In this document: piece after piece, positions 15,439 through 22,276 of the stretch
How positions within the stretch are numbered: the first letter of the stretch is position 1
Layout: the number at the start of each line of letters is the position of its first letter
NCBI GenBank assembly: GCA_003599485.1
Contig: QZKM01000042.1
Span: forward strand, 1-37,686
Source of the DNA: Gammaproteobacteria bacterium
GTDB lineage: Bacteria; Pseudomonadota; Gammaproteobacteria; SURF-13
Direction of reading: 5' to 3'
DNA: 37,686 nt
Translations under genes and position numbers: made by a program
The notes under the pieces: model-generated
What the model saw: only the letters and a program-made list of their open reading frames with translations
What the model was told of the DNA's origin: nothing
Database searches by the model: none

Positions 15439-15940
15439 AGAATTCGGGCAAGACCCGCGTTACCGCCGTTACATTCTGTGGTTTATCGCGGCCTGCGTCA
15501 TTTACAGTATCATTGGCTTTTCCTGGGGTGTAGCGGTGGGCATGCTGCCCAAGCTGCGCGAGTTCGTCAACCACCAGCCGCACGCGCACCTCATCATGCT
15601 CGGCCACGGTCACCTCAACCTGCTGGGCTGGGTGGAGATGGCGATCTTTGCGGCGGTGTACTACATCGTTCCCCGCATCGCGCGGCGAGAAATCTACAGC
15701 CTGCGCCTGGTCAATATCCATTTCTGGATCCACAACTTCGGCCTGCTCGGCATGGTGGTATCGTTCGTGCTGGCGGGCAGTCTGGGCGGACTTGCCAGCC
15801 AGACCATGGACATGGGCGAGGTGAATAAAATCGTGCGCCCGTTCATGATTATGGTGGGCCTGTTCGGCAGCCTGGTGCTGCTGTCGAACATCATCTGGGC
15901 CTACAACCTGCTGCGCACCGCGTGGCGCTGGCGGCCATGA
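15431..15940 (+). CDS. Four-helix fragment-like relative of haem-copper oxidase subunit I
   Basis: A 169-residue integral membrane protein with about four helices. The segment GHGHLNLLGWVEM (from 58) matches the HxH region of CcoN/NorB (compare AHAHLALLGF in the CcoN-like protein of this window), where one His binds haem b and the other high-spin haem b3. A second His pair, HAH, lies at 51-53, and NIHFW (95-99) matches the next conserved helix. The first part of subunit I, with the CuB ligands, is absent, so it cannot form the full binuclear site alone. It could bind one b haem and work with the mono-haem cytochrome encoded just upstream (8-base overlap). The start at 15431 matches the beginning of the hydrophilic N-terminus. 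The next gene starts in an ATGA overlap. It may be a functional short family rather than a truncated gene. Confidence 0.8.
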   Translation: MSEEFGQDPRYRRYILWFIAACVIYSIIGFSWGVAVGMLPKLREFVNHQPHAHLIMLGHGHLNLLGWVEMAIFAAVYYIVPRIARREIYSLRLVNIHFWIHNFGLLGMVVSFVLAGSLGGLASQTMDMGEVNKIVRPFMIMVGLFGSLVLLSNIIWAYNLLRTAWRWRP

Positions 15941-16431
15941 GCGCGCGCATTGTAATTCTGCTGTGCGCCGCCCTGCTGCTTGCCGCCTGCAACAGCGGCT
16001 CCAGGGTCAAGGCCGGACAACAGGCGCCCAGTGTCGCCACCAAGACCCTGGCCGACGTCGGCGGCGATTTCGGCAAGATCACCACCTACCGCCACCCCGA
16101 CGCGCGCATGTATCAGTATTCGCTCGATCAGGCGCTTAAAACCGGCAAGCCTCTCGTGCTCGCCTTCGCCACACCCGGCCACTGCACCCCGTGCGACCAG
16201 CAGTTGCAGATGCTGAAGGCGATGCTCAACAAATACCAGGACCGCGTGCTGTTTCTGCACCTGGATCAATACCAGAATCCGCAGGCGTTCAAGGCCTTCG
16301 GCGTGATGGGCGATCCGTGGACTTACGTGGTGGATCAGCGCGGCACGGTGCGCTACGTCGAGGCCGGGCGGGTGATGTTTGGCGAGCTGGAGGCGCAGCT
16401 CATCAAGCTCGTTCCCGCGCCGGACGGTTGA
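15937..16431 (+). CDS. Thioredoxin-fold lipoprotein
   Basis: A 164-residue precursor starting in an ATGA overlap with the previous stop. The lipobox LLAAC puts the lipidated cysteine at residue 18. The domain has a thioredoxin-like active site CTPC (83-86) in KPLVLAFATPGHCTPCDQQ, then RVLFLHLDQYQNP and VMGDPWTYVVDQRGTVRYVEAGR, in which the Pro before the strand is at the expected cis-Pro position. Such membrane-bound periplasmic thioredoxins (TlpA, ResA) reduce the cysteines of apocytochromes c or of copper centres. In an operon with a cytochrome c and an oxidase-like subunit, a role in cytochrome c maturation or copper insertion is the best inference. Confidence 0.85.
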   Translation: MSARIVILLCAALLLAACNSGSRVKAGQQAPSVATKTLADVGGDFGKITTYRHPDARMYQYSLDQALKTGKPLVLAFATPGHCTPCDQQLQMLKAMLNKYQDRVLFLHLDQYQNPQAFKAFGVMGDPWTYVVDQRGTVRYVEAGRVMFGELEAQLIKLVPAPDG

Positions 16432-16438
16432 TACGCCG

Positions 16439-16891
16439 ATGGCGAACGCGCGCTATACATTGATGCAGGACAAGGCCGGCATGGTGTGGGACCTGCTGCT
16501 GTACGCGCCTACCGTCGCGGTGCTGGGGCTGCTGGCGCTGAAACTCTGGTACGGCGCCAACCAGGGTGTGGCCTACGTGCTGTTCTTCATGGCCTCGTTT
16601 TTCTTCATCGCGGGCGCCAACCGTATTCTCAAGACGCGCCTCATGCTGCTGCCTTCCGCGCCCGTCGCGCTGGAAATAACTCCGGAGCAGATACGGCTGG
16701 AGTTGCGCGGCGGCGGGCGCGTGACACTGGTGAAGGACGTGCGCTTTTACAGCGACAGCCAGGGCAAATCATTTGGGCTGTCAGGCAAGGACGGCCTGGG
16801 ACAGCCGCTCCAGTTCGTGTTCCACCGCGGCCAGTTCGCGGATCAGGCCGCCTACCGGCAAGTGACCGAGGCGCTCGCCCCGTACAAATAG
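16439..16891 (+). CDS. Membrane protein with two helices and a PH-like C-terminal domain, unknown
   Basis: A 150-residue protein with two hydrophobic helices (about 17-38 and 43-60) and a soluble beta-rich C-terminal part with strands such as VALEITPEQIRLELRGGGRVTLVKDVRFYSD. This resembles the bacterial PH-like (YdbT/YcxB-type) membrane proteins, but the match is by shape only. It starts eight bases after the lipoprotein stop and is the last gene of this segment; no clear Shine-Dalgarno precedes it. Function unknown; position suggests an accessory of the cytochrome module. Confidence 0.7.
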   Translation: MANARYTLMQDKAGMVWDLLLYAPTVAVLGLLALKLWYGANQGVAYVLFFMASFFFIAGANRILKTRLMLLPSAPVALEITPEQIRLELRGGGRVTLVKDVRFYSDSQGKSFGLSGKDGLGQPLQFVFHRGQFADQAAYRQVTEALAPYK

Positions 16892-16918
16892 CCCTTGGCG
16901 GAATAACCCCGGCGCGCC

Positions 16919-17149
16919 TCAACGGCGTCCACGCCGGCGCTGAATCACATCCCAGGCCATCCAGCCCAGCACCGCCGCGCCCGCGGCGCAAACCACGATA
17001 ATCGCCGTGTATTCCGTGGCCTGGCTCACCAGGCCGCCGATCAGCATATGCACCGAATAGCCCAAAATCACCAGCCCGCCCAGGGCCGCCAAGGCATAAA
17101 GCAGCAATTCTTTCATAAAGGCGCGAAAATAGGGGTTGAAATTATCCAA
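16919..17149 (-). CDS. Small two-helix membrane protein, minus strand within the respiratory locus
   Basis: A frame of up to 76 residues with two hydrophobic helices (about 13-36 and 46-66) and a basic C-terminus (QRRRGRR). The start is either TTG at 17149 or, more conventionally, ATG at 17116 (MKELLLYALAALGG, 65 residues); neither has a good Shine-Dalgarno. It is on the opposite strand to its neighbours. Composition and the positive end support a real membrane protein, but I do not recognise it. Confidence 0.5.
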   Translation of the reverse strand: MDNFNPYFRAFMKELLLYALAALGGLVILGYSVHMLIGGLVSQATEYTAIIVVCAAGAAVLGWMAWDVIQRRRGRR

Positions 17150-17251
17150 TAACCGCGGTAAATTTAGCAGAATTCGGATTTAACGGCGCGCGGCCGCGGA
17201 AAATGGGCCGCATGACAAGCTGGATTAACATTAATTTAACTGGAGACTGGG

Positions 17252-17548
17252 ATGGCACAACAAGTCAGCATGGTAAGAAAATCCCTCATCTTGAGCCTGG
17301 TGGTGGGCATGGTGGTGGGCATGGGGAACGGCAGCGTATTCGGTATTTACCTGATGGCCAATCTGGGGCGCGGCAATTTCGCCGAGTGGGGCGGCTGGGG
17401 CTGGCAGTCTTACAACCCGTTCGGCTATTTCAACGGTTTCATGACCTGGGTCATGCTGGTGTTCGGCGTCGCCTTCATCTGGATATTATTGTCCGCCATA
17501 TACGGCCATGATAAGATGTCCAAGGCGGGCGTGGGGAGCGGTCATTAG
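17252..17548 (+). CDS. Two-helix membrane protein upstream of the oxidase core
   Basis: A 98-residue protein with two hydrophobic helices (about 11-36 and 64-83), joined by a Gly/Trp/Asn-rich loop (GRGNFAEWGGWGWQSYNPFGYFNG) probably on the periplasmic side. The sequence is too glycine- and aromatic-rich for a generic anchor and is likely packed against another membrane subunit. The ATG at 17252 has GGAG seven bases upstream. It is the first plus-strand gene of the segment containing the CcoN- and CcoO-like genes. No family recognised. Confidence 0.75.
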   Translation: MAQQVSMVRKSLILSLVVGMVVGMGNGSVFGIYLMANLGRGNFAEWGGWGWQSYNPFGYFNGFMTWVMLVFGVAFIWILLSAIYGHDKMSKAGVGSGH

Positions 17549-17605
17549 GGCCGCTTCGCTTTGTTTTAAAGCTACTCGAAATCACACTTATCGGAGCACA
17601 CAACA

Positions 17606-17761
17606 ATGTTAGCAGCAATCGCCGCAATTTTCAGCATGGTCGCCGCCTTCTCCAGCATGTGGCTCGCCTGGTATCTGATGATACCGTGCAAGGTGTGTGG
17701 CCGGTCCGGCACCCGCGGGCTGTTCACGCCCTGCTGCCCGTCACCCGCCAAAAGAAAATAA
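17606..17761 (+). CDS. 51-residue membrane miniprotein with CxxC and CC motifs
   Basis: The frame from ATG 17606 to TAA 17761 encodes one membrane helix (about 2-26, rich in Ala/Met/Phe/Trp) followed by a short basic tail with KVCGRSGTRGLFTPCCPS. The CxxC-spaced cysteine after IPC (IPCKVC) and the CC pair could bind a metal such as copper or zinc. GGAG lies ten bases before the ATG. It is immediately upstream of the CcoN-like gene, which suggests a small subunit or metal-handling assembly factor of that complex. Its membrane composition and ribosome-binding site support it, but there is no homology evidence. Confidence 0.6.
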   Translation: MLAAIAAIFSMVAAFSSMWLAWYLMIPCKVCGRSGTRGLFTPCCPSPAKRK

Positions 17762-17816
17762 GTTCACGTGGACACGCATAATAACGATTTTATAAATTTG
17801 TGATGAGGTATTGAGC

Positions 17817-19226
17817 ATGTTGATGAAATATCTGTTTGCCAAGAACGAGGACATTCCTCCCGGCACAGCGACGCTGTTCTTCTCTTTCTCTTCCATCGTG
17901 TGGTTCATCATCGGCACCGGCCTGGGCTCGTTCAACGCCGCCAAGCTCGCGTTCCCCGACTGGGTCACCGGCATGGAATACTTCGCCTTCGGCAAGATGC
18001 GCCAGGTGCACGTGATGGCGGTGATCTTCGGCTGGATCTCCATGGCCTTCGCCGCCGCCATGATGTACATCACCCCGGCGCTCGGCAACACCAAGCTGTG
18101 GTCGGAGAAGCTCGCGCTGTGGAGCTGCATGAACTGGAATATCGGTTTGGCGCTGGCGCTGATCTCCCTGTGGATGGGGATGACCTCCGGGCGTGAATAT
18201 TCCGACTTCATCTATCCCTTTGATTTAATCATCCTGTTCGGCGTGATCCTGCCGGTGGCGCTCAACGTGTGGATGACCATCGCCCACCGCCGCACCCAGG
18301 GCATCTACACCACCAACTGGTTCTTCGCCGGTTCGATCTTCATGCTGATGATCGTGCTGCTGGTGGGCAACCTGCCGGAGTATTTCCATCTCACCGGCTT
18401 GACCGAAGCCTATCTCACCTGGTGGAACGCGCATAACATCCTGGGCCTGTGGATCACGCCGGTGGCCGCGGCCATTGCCTACTACACCATACCCAAGATC
18501 ACCGGCAATCCGCTGTACTCGCACCGCATCGGCCACCTGCACTTCTGGTCCATCGTGATCTTCTACTCCACCCCCGCCGCGCATCACCTGATGTCCGCGC
18601 CGCTGCCGGAGTGGCTGAAGTCGTTCGCTTCGGTGGAAGGCGTGCTGATCCTGGTGCCGGCGATCGCCTTCGTGTCCAACATCCTGCTCACCCTGCAGGG
18701 CAAGTGGAACATGTTCGTGGAAAACATCGAGGTGCGCTTCACCGTGACCGGCGTGCTGCTCGCCATCCCCCTCAACATGCAGGGCGGCTTCCAGCAGACG
18801 CGCTCCATCAACTGGTATATCCACGGCACCGGCTGGATCGTGGCGCACGCGCATCTCGCGCTGCTCGGCTTTTCCACCTTCATTGAGGTGGCCGCCGTGT
18901 ACTACGGCCTGCAGATGATCATGAAGCGCAAGCTATACTCGCTGGCGCTCGCCAACTTCCACTTCTGGATGCTGCTGATCGGCTTCTCGATTTACTGGAT
19001 CTCCATGACCATCGCGGGCCTGATCCAGGGCGCGGGCAAGATTTACGAAGTGCCCTACATTGACATCGTGATCGCCGAGCACCCGTACATGATCGCGCGC
19101 TGGTTCGGCGGCACCCTGGTGTTCCTGGGCAACTGCGTATGGCTGTACAACATGTACATGACGGCGCGCGAGGGCACCGTGGTGCCGCAGGGCCGCATGG
19201 TGCATGAGCTGGCCTACGAACGTTGA
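17817..19226 (+). CDS. ccoN-like: Divergent cbb3-type (C-family) haem-copper oxidase subunit I, CcoN-like
   Basis: A 469-residue protein with about 12 helices. With numbering from ATG 17817 (GAGGT seven bases upstream), ligand candidates are H65 (RQVHVMAVIFGW, low-spin haem), H206 (WWNAHN) and H256/H257 (AAHHL) for CuB, and H344/H346 (VAHAHLALLGF) for the haems. Y250 lies 44 residues after H206, the same offset as the cross-linked H207-Y251 pair of Pseudomonas stutzeri CcoN, so the oxidase-type tyrosine is kept. Other CcoN landmarks are PLYSHR, HFW, LPEW and the C-terminal HFWMLLIGFSIYWISM. It reduces O2 to water in the inner membrane if it acts as other family members; NO reduction cannot be excluded. 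It is clearly more distant from textbook CcoN than usual: MSAPLPEW replaces HYTALPDW. The CcoO-like gene follows. Confidence 0.88.
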   Translation: MLMKYLFAKNEDIPPGTATLFFSFSSIVWFIIGTGLGSFNAAKLAFPDWVTGMEYFAFGKMRQVHVMAVIFGWISMAFAAAMMYITPALGNTKLWSEKLALWSCMNWNIGLALALISLWMGMTSGREYSDFIYPFDLIILFGVILPVALNVWMTIAHRRTQGIYTTNWFFAGSIFMLMIVLLVGNLPEYFHLTGLTEAYLTWWNAHNILGLWITPVAAAIAYYTIPKITGNPLYSHRIGHLHFWSIVIFYSTPAAHHLMSAPLPEWLKSFASVEGVLILVPAIAFVSNILLTLQGKWNMFVENIEVRFTVTGVLLAIPLNMQGGFQQTRSINWYIHGTGWIVAHAHLALLGFSTFIEVAAVYYGLQMIMKRKLYSLALANFHFWMLLIGFSIYWISMTIAGLIQGAGKIYEVPYIDIVIAEHPYMIARWFGGTLVFLGNCVWLYNMYMTAREGTVVPQGRMVHELAYER

Positions 19227-19253
19227 TCATCTTGCTTAGGGGAGTATAAGAAC

Positions 19254-20204
19254 GTGGCCTTTAGAGAATATAAAATCGGCGCTGTGATGTTCGGTGTGGC
19301 GCTCAGCCTGTCTATGTTCATCACGCTGGTAATGCCGAGCTTCAACATCATTTCCGTGGGCTCGACGGCGGTGGCGCTGGATAAACAGTTGACCTATGGT
19401 TATAACAGCGGCTTCACCTTCAGCGACCCGTTTCTTACCGGCGGCGCCGCGCCGCACAGGGTAGTGCTGAGGAAAGACCCGGCCAGCGGCGCGGACATGG
19501 AGCCTGTCACGGCCTATGTATTCAGTGCGGGGATGCCGTTTCCGAGCGGCATACTGCACCCGGCCGTATTGGGTGAAGGCACCGACGATCTGAGCGTGGA
19601 ACAGGGCCGGATCAATGAGGCGAGCGTGGAGCAGGGCGCGGTGTTTCTGGTGCAGCACGGCAGCTACAACGGCGCCGAGTATCCCTACATCGAGAACGCC
19701 ACTGCTACCCGCGGCTGGCTGCCGGACGCGGTGCTGACGGCGGCCGGTGACGCCAACACCAGCTACGCCGGAGCGGGCAAGGTGATCTTTGTGCGCGAGG
19801 GCTGCTGGTGGTGCCACACCCTGCTGCCGGAACAGACCCAGGACTTCCAGTACTTCGGCGCGCCGCCCTACCTCGGCGACTTCAACGGCGAGTCACCGAC
19901 CGCGTTCGGTTCAGACCGCAAGGCGCCCGACCTGCTGCGCGTTGGCGCACGCAACTCCTCCAAGGAGTGGATGATGATGCACTTCTTCAATCCGCGCCTG
20001 GTGCAGCCGCACTCCATCATGCCGCGCTTTGATTACCTGTGGGGTGAAACCGACGCCAACGGCAACAAGATAGACTATACGGCTTGGCGCAAGGAGTACC
20101 TGGAGTACCGCCGCGGCGAGCGCATCACCCCGCCGGAAGTGCCGGTGCCTGCGCCCGGCAGCGAAGCGCGCTATCTGATAGATTTTGTCTTGAACCTGAA
20201 GTAG
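19254..20204 (+). CDS. ccoO-like: CcoO-like membrane-anchored mono-haem cytochrome c with a large insertion
   Basis: A 316-residue protein, clearly longer than standard CcoO (about 200). One N-terminal helix (8-28) anchors it. The haem site CWWCH (184-188) sits in the family pattern GKVIFVREGCWWCHTLL, followed by DLLRVGARNSSKEWMMMHFFNPRLV and the likely axial methionine M256 in PHSIMPR. Residues about 45-170, between anchor and haem, have no counterpart in usual CcoO, where the haem motif lies about 70 residues from the start. The GTG at 19254 is supported by GGGGAG nine bases upstream. It would pass electrons from a soluble cytochrome (such as the c4-type) to the CcoN-like subunit. It follows that gene by 27 bases. 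Confidence 0.87.
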   Translation: MAFREYKIGAVMFGVALSLSMFITLVMPSFNIISVGSTAVALDKQLTYGYNSGFTFSDPFLTGGAAPHRVVLRKDPASGADMEPVTAYVFSAGMPFPSGILHPAVLGEGTDDLSVEQGRINEASVEQGAVFLVQHGSYNGAEYPYIENATATRGWLPDAVLTAAGDANTSYAGAGKVIFVREGCWWCHTLLPEQTQDFQYFGAPPYLGDFNGESPTAFGSDRKAPDLLRVGARNSSKEWMMMHFFNPRLVQPHSIMPRFDYLWGETDANGNKIDYTAWRKEYLEYRRGERITPPEVPVPAPGSEARYLIDFVLNLK

Positions 20205-20217
20205 AGGAGAACGTATC

Positions 20218-20898
20218 ATGGCTTGGAGATTTGATAATCCGTTACGCACCATGACGGACGACGCGAGCAACAAGGTCGCCATGGAGATATGGGAAGCCGA
20301 AAGCCTGGGCGGCATTACCGAGAACAACAACCGGCTGCCGCAGCCCGTGGTGTACCTGCTGGTGCTCACCATCATTTCCGCATTCCTCATCACCTTCCCG
20401 CTATGGGGTCAGCGCCCGACTGCGGCGATCTACGAGGAATTCGTGGCGATGATGGACAGTCCTGAGGTGCAGGCGCTCGCCACCGACGAAGAAAAGATGA
20501 ATTACTTGGTGCAGACGGCCAGGGAAGGCGGTTCCAGGTACGCCACTCAGCACACCAACCACCCCATCACTATGGATGATCTGCGCGTGCTGCGCCCCCA
20601 GATCGAGGCTCTGAAGACCCAGGGCGTGGTGCTGGATGACTATACCGTGGTGGGCGACAAGATCGTGCTGGCCAATTTCGAGGGCAACCTGCGCGCCGAT
20701 GGCACGCAAGAGCGTCAACAGCCGTGGTGGGATCAGGGCTACACCATAGACATCTTTTATGTGATTTATTTCTGCCTAGCGGTGATGATCGTGGTGAAGC
20801 GCCTGCCGCCATACACGGTGCAGCCGCGCCACGGCAACGAACGCATCCTGAGCGACGCTGAAATCGCCGAGCTCAGCCCCCAGAGGAGAGTAGCATGA
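20218..20898 (+). CDS. Two-helix membrane protein with a periplasmic insert, part of the oxidase operon
   Basis: A 226-residue protein with helices at about 44-62 (VVYLLVLTIISAFLITFPLWG) and about 178-196, enclosing a hydrophilic periplasmic domain of about 110 residues. It has no CxxCH, so it is not CcoP, although its place after the CcoO-like gene is where ccoP often lies. The region around the first helix (LPQPVVYLLVLTIISAF, FPLWGQRP) resembles the protein at 27962-28369 (VPYWFVAVIVVVTLVAV, FPFWGDRP); the second helix is followed in both by a short polar tail, so the two are probably paralogues and this one gained a domain. GAGGAG is eight bases before the ATG. The stop overlaps the start of the next gene (ATGA). 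Confidence 0.8.
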   Translation: MAWRFDNPLRTMTDDASNKVAMEIWEAESLGGITENNNRLPQPVVYLLVLTIISAFLITFPLWGQRPTAAIYEEFVAMMDSPEVQALATDEEKMNYLVQTAREGGSRYATQHTNHPITMDDLRVLRPQIEALKTQGVVLDDYTVVGDKIVLANFEGNLRADGTQERQQPWWDQGYTIDIFYVIYFCLAVMIVVKRLPPYTVQPRHGNERILSDAEIAELSPQRRVA

Positions 20899-21023
20899 TA
20901 GACTTGGACAACCCCCCCCTGGTGCTGGCCGGAGTGACGCTGGTCGCGCTGATCGTGCCGGTGCTGTACAGCTTCATCGTGGACCGTTACGCGCCGAACC
21001 TGTACAAGAAGAAAAAGCAGTAA
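20895..21023 (+). CDS. 42-residue single-helix subunit-like protein
   Basis: The frame from ATG 20895 to TAA 21023 begins in an ATGA overlap with the preceding gene and has GAGGAGAG upstream. It encodes a short acidic start (MIDLDNPP), one helix (about 10-27, LAGVTLVALIVPVLYSFIV) and a basic end (YKKKKQ). A C8 run at 20912-20919 lies in frame and is intact. The size and shape resemble CcoQ-like stabilising subunits, but the CcoQ sequence signature is not visible. It is the last gene before a strong hairpin. Confidence 0.68.
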   Translation: MIDLDNPPLVLAGVTLVALIVPVLYSFIVDRYAPNLYKKKKQ

Positions 21024-21044
21024 TCCGCCACGCAGTATCCAGCC

Positions 21045-21081
21045 AAGCACAATGCCGCTTAACAGCGGCATTGTGCTTTCT
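21045..21081 (+). terminator. Strong hairpin terminator after the CcoN/CcoO-like operon
   Basis: AAGCACAATGCCGCT (21045-21059) pairs perfectly with AGCGGCATTGTGCTT (21064-21078), a 15-bp stem with the four-base loop TAAC. The right arm ends in TT and the next base is T, so the U-tract is short. It lies 22 bases after the 42-residue gene. Confidence 0.8.
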
Positions 21082-21166
21082 CCGTCCGGAGTAGCGACGT
21101 AACGGCCCTTCACCAGGCACCAGACAGGCGTATCGAGGGCTCCTGCTGTATTTTTTAAGCACTGTG

Positions 21167-21475
21167 ATGTCTGAATTAAATAACCAATTCTCCGTGACTT
21201 CGCCACAGGGCAGCATGCTGGTAGAGGCGCAAAACCCGTTGCGCGAAGACCGCGGGGTGGACAGTCTGTACAGCCAGCAATTCAGCATAGGGATATTTTT
21301 TTTCATGCTGCTCGCCATCATATTTTTTGCCTCCATCGTGGTGGGATTTATGGCGGGAAAAAATGTCAAAGGGTTGAAGCGCGGAGAAAAATGGCTGTTT
21401 GCCTGGATATTCCTGGGCATCGTGGTGGCGGTGATCTTCGGCGCGTTGCAATTGCTGGGTGGCTATTTGGTCTAG
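21167..21475 (+). CDS. Two-helix membrane protein of the respiratory locus
   Basis: A 102-residue protein with a hydrophilic N-terminus (about 35 residues) and two helices (about 39-61, FSIGIFFFMLLAIIFFASIVVGF, and 76-97), linked by a basic cytoplasmic loop KNVKGLKRGEKW. I start it at ATG 21167; a GTG immediately upstream (21164) is the alternative. No Shine-Dalgarno is seen. It follows the terminator and probably opens a new transcription unit running to the CcoS-like and cytochrome genes. No family recognised. Confidence 0.7.
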   Translation: MSELNNQFSVTSPQGSMLVEAQNPLREDRGVDSLYSQQFSIGIFFFMLLAIIFFASIVVGFMAGKNVKGLKRGEKWLFAWIFLGIVVAVIFGALQLLGGYLV

Positions 21476-21506
21476 AAACTGAGTAACTTGTCAGGAGGAT
21501 GAAGTA

Positions 21507-21764
21507 ATGAACGCGGATTTATTAGTGGACGGCTGGACGATTTATTTGTGGCTGGTGGTGGGCGCGCTGATTCTGATTGCGGTGGCGTTTGGCATCCGCT
21601 GGGCGATGCGCAACGAGCAGTTTGACGAGGACATCAAATATGTGATGTTCACGGAAGCGGACAAGGATAAAATGGATCCGGTCGAGTATGCCAAGAGCCG
21701 CGAGGTGATCGCGCGGCAGATCAAGCGCCGCGAGGAGTTGATCAACCGCGAAGGCCACGGCTAG
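21507..21764 (+). CDS. CcoS-like small membrane protein with an extended tail
   Basis: An 85-residue protein with one helix (about 11-32, TIYLWLVVGALILIAVAFGIRWAM) followed by RNEQFDE. The sequence W-A-x-R-x-x-Q-F-D/E-D/E after a single helix is the hallmark of CcoS, which helps insert cofactors (haem and copper) into cbb3 oxidases. After it comes a charged tail of about 40 residues (MDPVEYAKSREVIARQIKRREEL), longer than the usual short CcoS end and probably helical. AGGAGG lies eight bases upstream of the ATG. The next gene starts within a few bases. Confidence 0.7.
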   Translation: MNADLLVDGWTIYLWLVVGALILIAVAFGIRWAMRNEQFDEDIKYVMFTEADKDKMDPVEYAKSREVIARQIKRREELINREGHG

Positions 21765-21767
21765 CGC

Positions 21768-22256
21768 GTGCGCAAGGGAGAAAAATGGGTACTGGGGCTG
21801 ATTGGAGCCGTCGCCCTGGTTGCGCTCGCAAAGGGCCTGTGGCAGTCCGGCATGAAAAAGGAAACAGACCCCGGCATACCTTTCTACAGCACCGCCTCCC
21901 CTGATCTGGCGCGCGCCGGCTGGGATTTATACCGCCGGCTGGAGTGCAAGAGCTGTCACACGTTATGGACGGTGCGCAATATGTTTGAATCCGTGCCCGC
22001 TCCAGCCCTGGACGGCATCGGTTCATTGCGCGAAGAAGCGTGGTTTTACAATTATTTTTCCGCACCCGATCCGCAAGCCATACTGCCCAGCCGGTTAAAG
22101 CCGCAATACCGTATGCCCTCTTATGCGCATCTCAGCGAACGGGAACGGCGCACCCTGGCGGCCTATATGGCGAGCCTCAAGGTGCAAGACTGGTACCTGG
22201 AACAGACGCGCCAGGCGGAGTACGAAAAATTGACGGGGAAACCCTACCGCCAGTAA
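21768..22256 (+). CDS. Membrane-anchored mono-haem cytochrome c (second copy)
   Basis: A 162-residue protein starting at GTG 21768. A basic RKGEKW is followed by a helix (about 8-25), then a periplasmic domain with haem site CKSCH (60-64) in GWDLYRRLECKSCHTLW. The likely axial methionine is in QYRMPSYAHLSE, and the domain ends in ERRTLAAYMASLK. This NorC-like layout (anchor, one haem, C-terminal helix) resembles the cytochrome at 14860-15438, probably a paralogue. It lies three bases after the CcoS-like gene. Likely role: membrane-bound electron carrier to one of the oxidase modules. Confidence 0.85.
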   Translation: MRKGEKWVLGLIGAVALVALAKGLWQSGMKKETDPGIPFYSTASPDLARAGWDLYRRLECKSCHTLWTVRNMFESVPAPALDGIGSLREEAWFYNYFSAPDPQAILPSRLKPQYRMPSYAHLSERERRTLAAYMASLKVQDWYLEQTRQAEYEKLTGKPYRQ

Positions 22257-22276
22257 CCCAGCAGGCGTCCGTCAGT

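Noticed and set aside
17150-17251. FNR/Anr box upstream of the oxidase operon
   Set aside because: I looked for TTGAT-N4-ATCAA-like palindromes here and before 13787, 17817 and 21167 and saw none good enough to report.
17817-19226. NorB-type nitric oxide reductase
   Set aside because: The His/Tyr pattern and C-terminal half match CcoN better; the tyrosine at the 44-residue offset is an oxidase feature. NO reduction is kept only as a remote option.
20218-20898. CcoP, because of its place after the CcoO-like gene
   Set aside because: It has no CxxCH haem motif at all.
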